A stretch of 64,000 bases of DNA from Flavobacteriaceae bacterium (GTDB taxonomy: Bacteria > Bacteroidota > Bacteroidia > Flavobacteriales > Flavobacteriaceae). The translations under genes and the position numbers were made by a program. Below, piece after piece: positions 49,741 to 58,786 of the stretch; the first letter of the stretch is position 1; each line of letters opens with the position of its first letter. The notes beneath the pieces were generated by a model. That model saw nothing but the letters and a program-made list of their open reading frames with translations. It had not been told where the DNA came from and searched no databases. The DNA is taken from positions 1-64,000 of the forward strand of contig JAQWGQ010000007.1 of the NCBI GenBank assembly GCA_029238125.1, read 5' to 3'.

Positions 49741-50492
49741 AATGCGATCCGCTGCACATCGCTTTGGGTAAGCCAGCCAGCCGTGCCATTGGCCAATCGC
49801 ACCTTTACCCATTGCTCGACTTGGTCTTCTACCCTGACCTTGGTGCCTTCATGCAGTTGCACCAAAATCTCAGAACGCAAGTTGGGCTCGGAACGGAAGT
49901 CGGTCGTTTGCGCAAAAATAATTGCTTCGGACTGCTGTGCGTCTCGGGCTTGCCTGTCCAAAGCCAACCCAAAACTGCTAACACTCCCCACCACCAACAA
50001 TAGCGACAAGACAAAAAATTGACGTTTCTGCCGAGACTGCCGGCTTTGCAAATACACCGCAAAAGCCAAACACGCCAATGCCAATAACCCAATCACCAAT
50101 CCACTCCACAGTGGGAGAGGTAAAGCACCTGAAATATTCTTGATAAACAAATCAAAGGCATTTGGTGGTAACTGTTCAATAACGTCTATGGTCATGTTTT
50201 GGGCAAAGCGCAAGTTGTGCTGGATGTCCTCGTTTGTGGGGTCGAGTAACTGTGCCTTTTCATAGTTGAGAATACTCGGCGCAATGCGGTTGAGCTTATA
50301 GTGAGCGTTGCCCATATTAAAGTACAATTCAGAAGAATGCAGTCCGAGCTGTACAATGGAATCATAACCCACCAGGGCTTGCTCATAGCTGCCGAGATTG
50401 TAGTTTTTGTTGGCCCTTGAAAATATAGAATCCGGGTTTTGTGCTTGCAGTTGCACCGCCAGTAAGAACAAAAAAATCATGGGCATTCGCAT
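49737..50492 (-). CDS. batE: BatE: TPR and SH3-like protein of the aerotolerance operon
   Basis: 251 residues. After the signal peptide (LLAVQLQAQ) come two or three TPR units (NKNYNLGSYEQALVGYDSIVQ, LYFNMGNAHYKLNRIAPSILNYEKAQ), two transmembrane helices near residues 133-175, and a bacterial SH3-like domain at the end (FAQTTDFRSEPNLRSEILVQLHEGTKVRVE, GTAGWLTQSDV). The order TPR-TM-SH3 is typical of BatE. It is the last gene of the Bat operon, 1 bp after batD. Confidence 0.88.
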   Translation of the reverse strand: MRMPMIFLFLLAVQLQAQNPDSIFSRANKNYNLGSYEQALVGYDSIVQLGLHSSELYFNMGNAHYKLNRIAPSILNYEKAQLLDPTNEDIQHNLRFAQNMTIDVIEQLPPNAFDLFIKNISGALPLPLWSGLVIGLLALACLAFAVYLQSRQSRQKRQFFVLSLLLVVGSVSSFGLALDRQARDAQQSEAIIFAQTTDFRSEPNLRSEILVQLHEGTKVRVEDQVEQWVKVRLANGTAGWLTQSDVQRIAF

Positions 50493-50493
50493 C

Positions 50494-52245
50494 CTACAAT
50501 TGTTTATCGATTTGTGTTATCATTTTGGCGGTATTGGCATAGTCTTGCTCCATCGCTTTGACAGAGGACGGGGTATAGCGCGCAAACTCACAGTTTTCGA
50601 GCACCGACACAAAGTCGTTTACCAATGATTCTTCTACCCCGATTTGAGAAAGAATATTTTTGATTTTTTCTTTGCTAAAATCCGCCGTTTCCATTTTGAG
50701 TTTGGCTTTGAGGTAGTTGTGCAACGCACGTTCCAGAGCCACATAAAACTCTTCAGAATTGTTGAGGTTTCGCTTGGCTTCAGACAGGTATTTTCGAGCC
50801 ATTCGATTGGCAGTTCGCATCCGTACCCCCTCTGTATCGCCCAAGTGTTTGCGTTGACGACGGGCATAGATCGCAAAAAGCAGAAGCAGACCTAAGGGGG
50901 ATATCCACAACCCATAAAACATTGACGAACCAAAAAAGACCGAAGGAGTGATCGCAACAAAAGAGGTGTCGAGAGCAATAAATTTAAACGGGGTGTCGAT
51001 CGACACTGCTGCTGCTGGTGTCGTTGGGTTCACCGATCGGTTGACGGACGGGCCTTCAGTAACATCCACCAGTTGTTCGGCAGATTTTACCGTTTTATAG
51101 CGTTTTGTTTTTGGGTTGAAAAAGGAGAATTCAACAGCTGGGATAGGGTATTTGCCTTGGTACTGTGGCACAAGCGTATAGCTTTGCGTTACGGAGCCGC
51201 TCATCCCACTTAGATTGCTGCGTATATTTTCTTTGGATTCGGGCTCATATTGCTCGATGGCACTTGGTGTTTGTAGCTTTGGCAGACCAAACAATCGCAA
51301 ATTTCCCCGTCCAGAGATTTTGATTTTTGCTTGTAGGGATTCGTTGGCTTTTAGTTGCTTTTTTGTGGTGGAAAGGTCAATCGAAAAATCTCCAACTGCT
51401 CCGCTAAAATGATCGGGCTGTCCCTCACTCGGTAAGGGCTTGACATTGATGTTGAGGTTTCCTGCCGAAACGAGTTTGGGTACTTGTGTATAGATCACTC
51501 GTTGGAAAAAGTCTCGCTTGCCAGTGGGCACATTGACCGTTACGTCCAAACTCAAAGGTTTGATTTCCAGTTTGCCTGCCCGCTGTGGGTATAAGACAAC
51601 CTTTCGCCATTCGACAAAGTTGTACCGTTCGCCTTTATAAATTGAAGTTGCTACATCTCGATTGGAAATATCCACACTGTAAGACCAAAAGTCATTGTAT
51701 TTGGGCATGTCCACCACGTCTACGTCGGTGGGGTTAACATTCTGGGCAAAATACAGTTTATACACAATCGTAATCGGCTCATTGATATAAGGGTTTCGTT
51801 TGGAAACCTCAGCCACCAAATGCAGCTTTTCATCCACGATGTTTTTGGGATCATTGGGATCTCTCGGAATGGCAACCGCTTCGGTAACGTTAATCGTTAC
51901 TGGTGTGGTTTTATAGGTGTTTCCTTTATATTCGATTTGTGCTTGTTCGATGTCATACACCCCTTGTTGGAGAGGGGTTAAAAAATAGGTATAGGTCATC
52001 GAATAGGTGCGTTTGCCATTGACAAACACATTGCTCACCGATTGCATCGGTCCTGAAATCACACGGAAAGAAGAAAATTTAGGCGGTCTAAAATTGTCCC
52101 CGGACTTATCGATCTTGAAGTCAACGCGCAAACGTTCATTGAGTCCGAGTTGCTTTTTGCTCACAGACACCTCAAAGTTGATCTGCCCCCAGCCAAAAAC
52201 CGAGAACAACAACAGTCCAAAAAGTAAGTGCTTGCTGTTCATCAC
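50494..52245 (-). CDS. batD: BatD: aerotolerance operon membrane protein
   Basis: 583 residues. A signal peptide precedes Ig-like BatD repeats (FEVSVSKKQLGLNERLRVDFKIDKSG, FRVISGPMQSVSNVFVNGKRTYSMTYTYFLTPLQQGVYDI). A transmembrane helix near residue 445 (FYGLWISPLGLLLLFAIYARRQRKH) is followed by a cytoplasmic helical tail. It overlaps batC by ATGA. Bat proteins are proposed to form an envelope complex helping cells survive oxygen stress; the mechanism is unknown. Confidence 0.9.
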   Translation of the reverse strand: MMNSKHLLFGLLLFSVFGWGQINFEVSVSKKQLGLNERLRVDFKIDKSGDNFRPPKFSSFRVISGPMQSVSNVFVNGKRTYSMTYTYFLTPLQQGVYDIEQAQIEYKGNTYKTTPVTINVTEAVAIPRDPNDPKNIVDEKLHLVAEVSKRNPYINEPITIVYKLYFAQNVNPTDVDVVDMPKYNDFWSYSVDISNRDVATSIYKGERYNFVEWRKVVLYPQRAGKLEIKPLSLDVTVNVPTGKRDFFQRVIYTQVPKLVSAGNLNINVKPLPSEGQPDHFSGAVGDFSIDLSTTKKQLKANESLQAKIKISGRGNLRLFGLPKLQTPSAIEQYEPESKENIRSNLSGMSGSVTQSYTLVPQYQGKYPIPAVEFSFFNPKTKRYKTVKSAEQLVDVTEGPSVNRSVNPTTPAAAVSIDTPFKFIALDTSFVAITPSVFFGSSMFYGLWISPLGLLLLFAIYARRQRKHLGDTEGVRMRTANRMARKYLSEAKRNLNNSEEFYVALERALHNYLKAKLKMETADFSKEKIKNILSQIGVEESLVNDFVSVLENCEFARYTPSSVKAMEQDYANTAKMITQIDKQL

Positions 52246-53042
52246 CAGTCTTTTTTGGATTTTGGTTTAACGGGTTTGGCCTTTTTGGCATTGACCTTGT
52301 CTTGCACTTTTTTCTCCTCGTTGTTCATCGCCTCAAGCAGGTTTTTAATCTGTTGTGGGGAGAGTTTTGTGGGTTGGGCTTTGGGGTCTTGTTGTTGGTT
52401 TTGGGGGTCTTTCTCTTTATCAGATTGATCTTGTTGGTCTTTGTTTTCCCCGTCTTGATCTTGGTCTTTGTTGTCTTTGCTGTCGTCTTTTGGAGACTGC
52501 TTATCACTGTCCTTATTGTCCTGGTTTTGCTGGTCTTGATTTTGTTGGTCTTTGTTGTCCTTGTTTTCTTGATCTTGGTTTTGATCTTGGTTTTGATTTT
52601 CGTTTTCCAACAACTCTTTGGCCAAGGCATAATTGTACCGCGTTTGGTCGTCTTTGGGGTTGTTTCGCAAGGCCTCTTTATAGGTTTCTACCGCTTTGGC
52701 ATAGTCTTTTTGATTCATAAACACATTGCCCAAATTGTGTAACGCACTATGCTTTTCTTCCTTGCTTTGTGCACTCATCGTGGCAGACTTATAGGCGTTA
52801 AAGGCCTCTCCATAATAGGATTCATCAAAGAGCGTATTGCCCAAATTGTGTTGGGCGATGGTGTTTTTGGGTGCGCGGGCCAATGCCTTGCGGTATTTTT
52901 TCTCAGCTTGGGCATAGGTCTCCGATTTGTGGAGTTCGTTTCCATCATAAATCAAATTGTCCTCCACTTTTGTTTGGCTTGTTTGGGCAAAACCCATAAG
53001 CGCAAAAAGCAAGCAACCGACAATCAATAGCTGTTGTTTCAT
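52242..53042 (-). CDS. batC: BatC: TPR protein with long Asp/Gln/Lys-rich tail
   Basis: 266 residues from ATG 53042, which overlaps the batB stop by ATGA; the longer start at 53075 lies inside batB. A signal peptide (LLIVGCLLFALMGFAQ) is followed by TPRs (AQAEKKYRKALARAPKNTIAQHNLGNTLF, YAKAVETYKEALRNNPKDDQTRYNYALAKELL) and then ~70 residues made mainly of Gln, Asp, Asn and Lys, then LSPQQIKNLLEAMNNEEKKVQDKV. The TPR plus low-complexity layout is the BatC norm. Confidence 0.9.
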   Translation of the reverse strand: MKQQLLIVGCLLFALMGFAQTSQTKVEDNLIYDGNELHKSETYAQAEKKYRKALARAPKNTIAQHNLGNTLFDESYYGEAFNAYKSATMSAQSKEEKHSALHNLGNVFMNQKDYAKAVETYKEALRNNPKDDQTRYNYALAKELLENENQNQDQNQDQENKDNKDQQNQDQQNQDNKDSDKQSPKDDSKDNKDQDQDGENKDQQDQSDKEKDPQNQQQDPKAQPTKLSPQQIKNLLEAMNNEEKKVQDKVNAKKAKPVKPKSKKDW

Positions 53043-54073
53043 TTGTCGTTGAATAGGTTTAGAGATTTGATCCACTTTGTTTTACGATTCAATAAAAATA
53101 AATCAAAGCAAATGAAAAACAAACCGATGGCAAGCAGCCATTGGTATTGATCCTTAAAGCGAACAAACTGTTTGGCTTCAAACTCTGCTTTATCCATGGC
53201 GACCAAGCGATCGGTAATCGCACTGACAACCTCACTGGTATTGTCGCCAATCAAAAACAAGCCCCCTGTGTTGTCGGCTACGGTTTGTAAAATATCTGTG
53301 TTCATTCGGGTAATGACCACTTCACCTTCTGCATCTTTTTTAAACGACGAAGTTACCCCGTTTTGTTTGAGCGGAATCACATCCCCTTTTTCGGTTCCCA
53401 AAGCAACTGTAAAAATGGTAATGCCCTCCGCTGCTGCTGCGGTTGCTGCCATTTGCCCTCCTTCTTCATGATCCTCCCCATCGCTGAAGATCAACAACAC
53501 CCGATTGGTTTGGTTCTCATCGTCAAAATAGGTTTTTGATAGCTCAATGGCTTCGGCAATGGCGGTTCCTTGCGAAGACAACATGTCCGTGTTGAGGGCT
53601 TGTAAAAAGAGTTTGGCAGACTCATAGTCTGTTGTTATGGGCAGTTGCGGTATGGCGCTCGCTGCATAGGCAATGATTCCAACGCGATCTCCAGATAGCT
53701 TGTTGATCGTTTCCGAAACCAAGCGTTTGGCTTTTTCGAGTCGGTTGGGCGCTATGTCTTCCGCCAACATGCTTTTAGAAACATCAACCGCAAAGACCAA
53801 GTCCACACCCTCCCGCTTGACCGTCTCGAGTTCTGTGCCTATTTTGGGGTTTGCCAATGCGAAAATCAAAGCCATAAACCCAAGGAGTAAGACCGCAAAC
53901 TTCATGTGATTTTTAAAGGAAGAGCTGTCTGGTGCGAGTGCTGCTAACAAGTCGGACGATCCAAAACGATTGCGCGCACGATGCTTCCACAACTGTAAAA
54001 GCCCATAAGCAAGCCCCATCATCGGAAGGAGGATGATAAGGTAAAAATAGTCTGGTGCGTCCCACTGAAACAT
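53039..54073 (-). CDS. batB: BatB: vWA-domain membrane protein
   Basis: 344 residues. The N-terminal membrane part (YFYLIILLPMMGLAYGLLQLW, FAVLLLGFMALIFALANPKIG) is followed by a vWA domain with the MIDAS motif DVSKSMLAED, GDRVGIIAYAASAIPQLPIT and LIFSDGEDHEEGG. A last transmembrane helix (WLLAIGLFFICFDLFLL) follows. It pairs with BatA, and its ATG shares one base with the batA stop (TAATG). Confidence 0.93.
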   Translation of the reverse strand: MFQWDAPDYFYLIILLPMMGLAYGLLQLWKHRARNRFGSSDLLAALAPDSSSFKNHMKFAVLLLGFMALIFALANPKIGTELETVKREGVDLVFAVDVSKSMLAEDIAPNRLEKAKRLVSETINKLSGDRVGIIAYAASAIPQLPITTDYESAKLFLQALNTDMLSSQGTAIAEAIELSKTYFDDENQTNRVLLIFSDGEDHEEGGQMAATAAAAEGITIFTVALGTEKGDVIPLKQNGVTSSFKKDAEGEVVITRMNTDILQTVADNTGGLFLIGDNTSEVVSAITDRLVAMDKAEFEAKQFVRFKDQYQWLLAIGLFFICFDLFLLNRKTKWIKSLNLFNDK

Positions 54074-55080
54074 TACACTATACTTTTATAAATGGTGATT
54101 CGTAAAATCCATTCCACCAACAACAATGCCATTCCGAGTAAAATAAAAATACGGAAGTGTTCCTCGAAAGTGGTATATGTAAATTCCTCCACTTCGGTTT
54201 TTTCCAGCTTGTTGATTTCATCATAAATCGATGCCAAGCGTTGGTTGTCTGTTGCCCGAAAATACACCCCTCCTGTTTGCTCGGCAATGCTTTTGAGGAG
54301 TTCTTCATCGATTTCAACTCGGGTGAGTCCATAGCGGAAACTCCCATCTCGCTTCATGGCAATGGGTGCCATGGCATTGCCGTTGCTCCCCAAGCCAATG
54401 GTATAGGTTTTGATGCCGTAGGAACTCGCAAGCCCTGCCGCGGTCGTCGGGTCAACAAAGCCCGCATTATTCACTCCATCCGTCAATAGAATAATGACTT
54501 TGCTTAGTGCTTTGGAGTCTTTAAGTCGATTGACAGCCGTTGCCAATCCCATACCAATCGCCGTTCCATCATCAATCACGCCTCGCTCGTAATTTAAGTT
54601 TGACAAGGCATCTGTCACAACGGCCTTATCGCTTGTAATTGGGGTTTTGGTATACGACTCCCCGGCATAAACAACCAGCCCAATTCGATCGTTAATCCGA
54701 TCGGAGACAAAGGTCTGCGCCACTTCTTTTAAAGCCGCCAGGCGATTTGGTCTAAGGTCGCGAGACAACATACTTGATGAGATGTCAATTGCCATGACGA
54801 TATCAATCCCTTTTGTCGTTTTGGTTCGCGTAGATATGTTGGCCGTTCGAGGTCGGGCAAGGGCGACAATCAACAGAGCGATGGCCAGTAATCGAAACCC
54901 CCATAACAAAGGATACATCCGTGTCCAGAAAGTTGGGCTTTCCAAACCTTTCAGGGATGACATCCGCAAAACACTTTGTTTTTGCTGTGGTCGCCAAAAC
55001 AACCATGCTGCCAAAAACGGAATGATGGTTAATGCCCATAGAAAAGATACATTCGCAAAGGTGTAGTCTTGAAAAATCAT
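54073..55080 (-). CDS. batA: BatA: vWA-domain membrane protein
   Basis: 335 residues. N-terminal helices (FLWALTIIPFLAAWLFW, LLWGFRLLAIALLIVALARP) precede a vWA domain with the MIDAS motif DISSSMLSRD, NDRIGLVVYAGESYTKTPITSDK and IILLTDGVNNAG. A C-terminal transmembrane helix (IFILLGMALLLVEWIL) closes it. Its start overlaps the upstream gene by ATGA. Confidence 0.94.
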   Translation of the reverse strand: MIFQDYTFANVSFLWALTIIPFLAAWLFWRPQQKQSVLRMSSLKGLESPTFWTRMYPLLWGFRLLAIALLIVALARPRTANISTRTKTTKGIDIVMAIDISSSMLSRDLRPNRLAALKEVAQTFVSDRINDRIGLVVYAGESYTKTPITSDKAVVTDALSNLNYERGVIDDGTAIGMGLATAVNRLKDSKALSKVIILLTDGVNNAGFVDPTTAAGLASSYGIKTYTIGLGSNGNAMAPIAMKRDGSFRYGLTRVEIDEELLKSIAEQTGGVYFRATDNQRLASIYDEINKLEKTEVEEFTYTTFEEHFRIFILLGMALLLVEWILRITIYKSIV

Positions 55081-56657
55081 TGGACATCAGTGTTAAAGGC
55101 AAACGAATTGACCAAGCGGTCAATGATGTCCTGTGCATAGCGATCATCGCGATTGCTCACGATTTCGATTTGCTGTAAACCGCTATTCTCAGCAAAGAAA
55201 TAAACGGTGTATTCTTTACGAGTCGAATCGCTTTCCGCGGGCGTCCAGTCAAAAGAACCAGATATGGCAATCCCTTTGATGCCTGTTGGGCTTTCGTATT
55301 CATCCTGCTTTTGGAAAATGTTTGTTGCTCCTCTTGATTCTAAATTCTGAATAAGCCCCTCCGCGCGTGCAGCCAAATCGGCCTCAACCTCTCCTTCCCC
55401 CATTACTTGCTCGACTCGTAGGGTCAACGAAAATGGATCATCTAGTACTCCCAATCGGAAAGTTTGGGTGTTGGGTTTGTCGGAGGGAATTCGGGTCAGC
55501 ACTTCAGGACTCGTCATTCGAATCGGCGTAGCGCCATAGGTGCTCGTGATCCATTCAGATTCTAACAATTGTAATGTAGGGTTCCCCAATAAACGGTCTT
55601 TGACTTGATTGAATCCGTAAACATAGGAAGATATCCCAAATGTCAATACAAGGACCCCAAGTGCAGATAGCATCGCTACTTTAAACTGTTTGCGGCGGCG
55701 TTGCTTTTGTAGTTCTTGCTGATAGGCCTCGTTTTGTAGGCGCTCCTCTTCAGTGGGCTCGGGGATTGCTTTATTGGTTTGAACAACAACAGATTCAATC
55801 GCCGATCGATCAGAGGAGGCCAGACCAACGCCTGGAGCTGCTTTGGCAAATTTGACAAGATCTGCGGTTTCTAACACCTTTTTGAGGTTGGATATGGTTT
55901 CGTGTTGGAGAACCAAAGACCCCGCCGTTCGCAAGAGCTCAAGTTTTTGAATCAACTCTGTTGTTGTGCTTTCCAAGGCATTTACGTTTGCCTCTTCCTC
56001 CAGATAGCTACGAACGATGGCTGTAAGAGATGAATAATACTGTTTGTACGCTTCCTGATCGTTTAGTTCGCTTGCTTCGAGGGCTTGAAGTTCTTGGATT
56101 GCACGATCAAAAGGGGGTAATCTTTTTCGTTCTTCGATTCTTTTTTTGGCACGACCATAAACCATGTACAGGGTAATGAGTCCGATGAGTCCCAGTACAC
56201 CCCAAAGGTAAGGGCGCCACCAACCCGCGTTGTTTTTGTCAATCTCAATGATGGGTTTGATGGGGTGTAATGGCTGTTTGAGCGTGTCCACTTCTACAGA
56301 AAACACTTCGATTTTAAGGGAATCTGTGAGGATTGGAGTTCCATCTACAAAAATCCGCTGACGGGGAATGTGATAGCTTCCAGAGTCAAATTGAATAAGG
56401 GTGTATGAACGTTTCCAAAGGGTTTTGTCTAGCAATTTTTGGATGTCCACTTTGGTCGTGTCAATGATTTCGAAGGGTAAGAAGGTTTGCCCTTGTGGGA
56501 AAACGACTTGGGTTGTCGAATCGGTTTGGACTTCAATTTGATATCGAATATCCTCACCTATGGTCATCGCAATAGTATCTAGACTTGCCGCAATACGGGG
56601 CTGAGCAAGCACGAGAGCTGGCATGAAGAACAACAAGAAAACACAAATTCTACCCAC
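55077..56657 (-). CDS. Bat-operon BatD-like/DUF4381-like protein with extra C-terminal domain
   Basis: 526 residues. A signal peptide (VCVFLLFFMPALVLAQ-like) is followed by an Ig-like region, a transmembrane helix near residue 150 (YLWGVLGLIGLITLYMVYG), and a cytoplasmic helical domain resembling DUF4381 (AIQELQALEASELNDQEAYKQYYSSLTAIVRSYLEE). A second helix near 340 (VAMLSALGVLVLTFGISSYVYGF) leads to a further ~160-residue extracytoplasmic domain that I do not recognise. It lies between the DUF58 gene and batA and overlaps both. Confidence 0.82.
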   Translation of the reverse strand: MGRICVFLLFFMPALVLAQPRIAASLDTIAMTIGEDIRYQIEVQTDSTTQVVFPQGQTFLPFEIIDTTKVDIQKLLDKTLWKRSYTLIQFDSGSYHIPRQRIFVDGTPILTDSLKIEVFSVEVDTLKQPLHPIKPIIEIDKNNAGWWRPYLWGVLGLIGLITLYMVYGRAKKRIEERKRLPPFDRAIQELQALEASELNDQEAYKQYYSSLTAIVRSYLEEEANVNALESTTTELIQKLELLRTAGSLVLQHETISNLKKVLETADLVKFAKAAPGVGLASSDRSAIESVVVQTNKAIPEPTEEERLQNEAYQQELQKQRRRKQFKVAMLSALGVLVLTFGISSYVYGFNQVKDRLLGNPTLQLLESEWITSTYGATPIRMTSPEVLTRIPSDKPNTQTFRLGVLDDPFSLTLRVEQVMGEGEVEADLAARAEGLIQNLESRGATNIFQKQDEYESPTGIKGIAISGSFDWTPAESDSTRKEYTVYFFAENSGLQQIEIVSNRDDRYAQDIIDRLVNSFAFNTDVQ

Positions 56658-57516
56658 GGTTTTTAAAATAGGATAATAGTTTTTTTACATAGCTCTCATC
56701 GGTTCGACAAGCGATGGTTCCTGCTCCGCTTTTTCGAAAAGATTCGTCGAAATACGATATGCGTTCACGAATGTGATTTTGGTGATTACGTTGAAGTCTT
56801 TTGGAGCCCGTATGAACCAATTGGTACTTTCCCGTTTCAAGATCGACCATAGGGACTAGGCCTAAATTGGGCAGCTCGACCTCGTGTTTGTCATAAATCC
56901 TTATTCCCGTAAGGTCGTGTTTTTTGGCGGCGATTTTAAGATTGGTGGCATATTCGGCATCCATAAAATCGGAAAGCACAAAGGCAATCGCTCGCTTTTT
57001 TTGCACGTTGGCCATAAACTTAAGTGCCTCCGAGATGTTGGTTTGATGACTTTGGGGTTTACATTCAATCAGCTCACGAATGATTCGGAGAACGTGTGAT
57101 TTTCCTTTCTTGGGAGGAATATACAACTCGATTTGGTTTGTGAATAAAATCACCCCAACCTTATCGTTGTTTTGGAGAGCCGAAAAGGCGAGGGTTGCTG
57201 AAATTTCCGTTAGGATTTCTTTTTTAAACTGCTCATGTGATCCGTATTGGGAAGACCGACTGACATCGACAAGCAACATCAATGTCAGTTCGCGCTCTTC
57301 TTCAAATACTTTAACAAATGGTTCGTTGTAACGAGCGGTTACATTCCAATCGATGGCACGAACATCATCCCCAAATTGGTAAGGGCGCACTTCGCTAAAA
57401 GTCATCCCACGGCCTTTGAAGGTACTGTGATACTCCCCACCAAAAATATGATTGCTCAGGCGGCGCGTCTTGATTTCGATTTTACGAACCTTTTGTAAAA
57501 GGGCCTTCGTATCCAT
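56650..57516 (-). CDS. DUF58-domain vWA-like protein of the Bat operon
   Basis: 288 residues. FSEVRPYQFGDDVRAIDWNVTARYNEPFVKVFEEEREL is the DUF58 signature, followed by a vWA-like fold with the MIDAS motif DVSRSSQYG and FVLSDFMDAEY. No transmembrane helix is seen, so it probably works on the cytoplasmic side with MoxR. It lies 31 bp after moxR. Confidence 0.93.
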   Translation of the reverse strand: MDTKALLQKVRKIEIKTRRLSNHIFGGEYHSTFKGRGMTFSEVRPYQFGDDVRAIDWNVTARYNEPFVKVFEEERELTLMLLVDVSRSSQYGSHEQFKKEILTEISATLAFSALQNNDKVGVILFTNQIELYIPPKKGKSHVLRIIRELIECKPQSHQTNISEALKFMANVQKKRAIAFVLSDFMDAEYATNLKIAAKKHDLTGIRIYDKHEVELPNLGLVPMVDLETGKYQLVHTGSKRLQRNHQNHIRERISYFDESFRKSGAGTIACRTDESYVKKLLSYFKNRG

Positions 57517-57547
57517 ACCGTTTTATTCTATCTTTTGTTGGGCTTGG

Positions 57548-58546
57548 CTAGGGAACCTCTACAACATTGACAATCCGATTGATGATGTCTTCCGAAGTGA
57601 TGTTTTCCGCTTCTGCTTCGTAAGTAATTCCGATTCTGTGCCGAAGAACATCGTGTACCACTGCGCGGACGTCTTCAGGAACGACATAGCCACGTCGTTT
57701 GATAAAGGCATAGCATTTGGCAGCGGTTGTCAAATTGATACTTCCACGTGGTGATGCCCCAAAACTGATCAGTGGTTTGAGGTCTTCCAAACCATATTGC
57801 TCTGGATAACGCGTAGCAAAAATGAGATCAATGATATACTTCTCAATTTTTTCGTCCATATACACTTCGCGGGCTGCTTTTTGGGCTTTGATCACTTGAG
57901 CCGTAGTAACAACTGCTTTGATTTTGTTTGTCACACCACTCATGTGGGCGCGCACGATTTGCTGCTCATCTGATTTGCTTGGATAGTCAATGACTACTTT
58001 TAGCATAAATCGATCGACCTGCGCTTCAGGAAGGGGGTAAGTCCCTTCTTGCTCAACAGGGTTTTGGGTTGCCATGACCAAGAATGGTGGTTTGAGTGGA
58101 AAACTCTCGTCTCCAATCGTGACTTGCTTTTCCTGCATTGCTTCAAGCAATGCCGACTGTACTTTAGCAGGGGCACGATTAATCTCATCGGCCAAGACAA
58201 AGTTCGCAAAAACAGGTCCTTTTTTAATACTAAAGTCATTTTCCTTGATGTTGTAAATCATCGTTCCGACAACATCAGCAGGAAGTAAATCAGGAGTGAA
58301 CTGCACCCGACTAAAAGATGCCTTAATCGCCTTACTTAAAGAGTTGATCGCTAGGGTCTTTGCTAGTCCAGGCACTCCTTCCAGTAGGATGTGTCCTTCG
58401 CCCAATAGACCAATCAGTAACCGTTCCAGCATATGTTGCTGACCAACAATTACTTTTCCCAACTCAATATTGAGAAGATCCACAAATGCACTTTCTTTTT
58501 CAATTTTTTCGTTTAGGGATTTAATATCCACTTGTTTATCGTCCAT
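57548..58546 (-). CDS. moxR: MoxR-family AAA+ ATPase
   Basis: 332 residues. Walker A is in ILLEGVPGLAKTL, Walker B in VLADEINRAPAKVQSALLEAMQEKQVT, sensor motifs in MATQNPVEQEGTYPLPEAQVDRF, and the lid in FGASPRGSINLTTAAKCYAFIKRRGYVVPEDV. MoxR ATPases act as chaperones that mature vWA proteins such as BatA and BatB. It is the first gene of the operon. Confidence 0.96.
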   Translation of the reverse strand: MDDKQVDIKSLNEKIEKESAFVDLLNIELGKVIVGQQHMLERLLIGLLGEGHILLEGVPGLAKTLAINSLSKAIKASFSRVQFTPDLLPADVVGTMIYNIKENDFSIKKGPVFANFVLADEINRAPAKVQSALLEAMQEKQVTIGDESFPLKPPFLVMATQNPVEQEGTYPLPEAQVDRFMLKVVIDYPSKSDEQQIVRAHMSGVTNKIKAVVTTAQVIKAQKAAREVYMDEKIEKYIIDLIFATRYPEQYGLEDLKPLISFGASPRGSINLTTAAKCYAFIKRRGYVVPEDVRAVVHDVLRHRIGITYEAEAENITSEDIINRIVNVVEVP

Positions 58547-58786
58547 GTGATAAAAATTTGACTTTAAAAATAACGCTTGTTTTTAAGGGCTGCAAGTTGA
58601 TCAAAAAATGTTTTTAAATCTGTTAATGTTTGGTTAAAAAGCGAAGCATACTGGGGTTTTCGTGCGCTAAACAACATCCCGCCTTCCTTTTTTTGCACTC
58701 TGAAAAGGCAATCCCCTCATCATAGATGAGCCCTTGCACAAAAAAACCCTCCGTTTGGAGGGTGTGTGAAGTGGCATACTAAAAAA
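58547..58786. other. Intergenic region upstream of the Bat operon
   Basis: 240 bp between moxR and the T9SS cargo gene, both on the minus strand. It contains the terminator at 58738-58763, a small perfect hairpin CTCATC-ATA-GATGAG near 58715, and a single AGCGTTAT box on the minus strand (58570-58577). No gene is supported. Confidence 0.55.
58738..58763 (-). terminator. Rho-independent terminator of the T9SS cargo gene
   Basis: On the minus strand ACCCTCC-AAAC-GGAGGGT is followed by a T-run. It lies about 24 bp after the stop of the gene ending at 58787. Confidence 0.9.

Noticed and set aside
52302-52742. Very hydrophobic 146-residue plus-strand ORF, looking like a membrane protein
   Set aside because: It is the antisense of the Gln/Asp/Asn/Lys tract of batC; those codons read backwards give Leu, Val, Ile and Phe. 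No independent start or context.
58570-58577. Single AGCGTTAT box upstream of moxR as part of the heme regulon
   Set aside because: One 8-mer is expected by chance in a window of this size; there is no second box at helical spacing.
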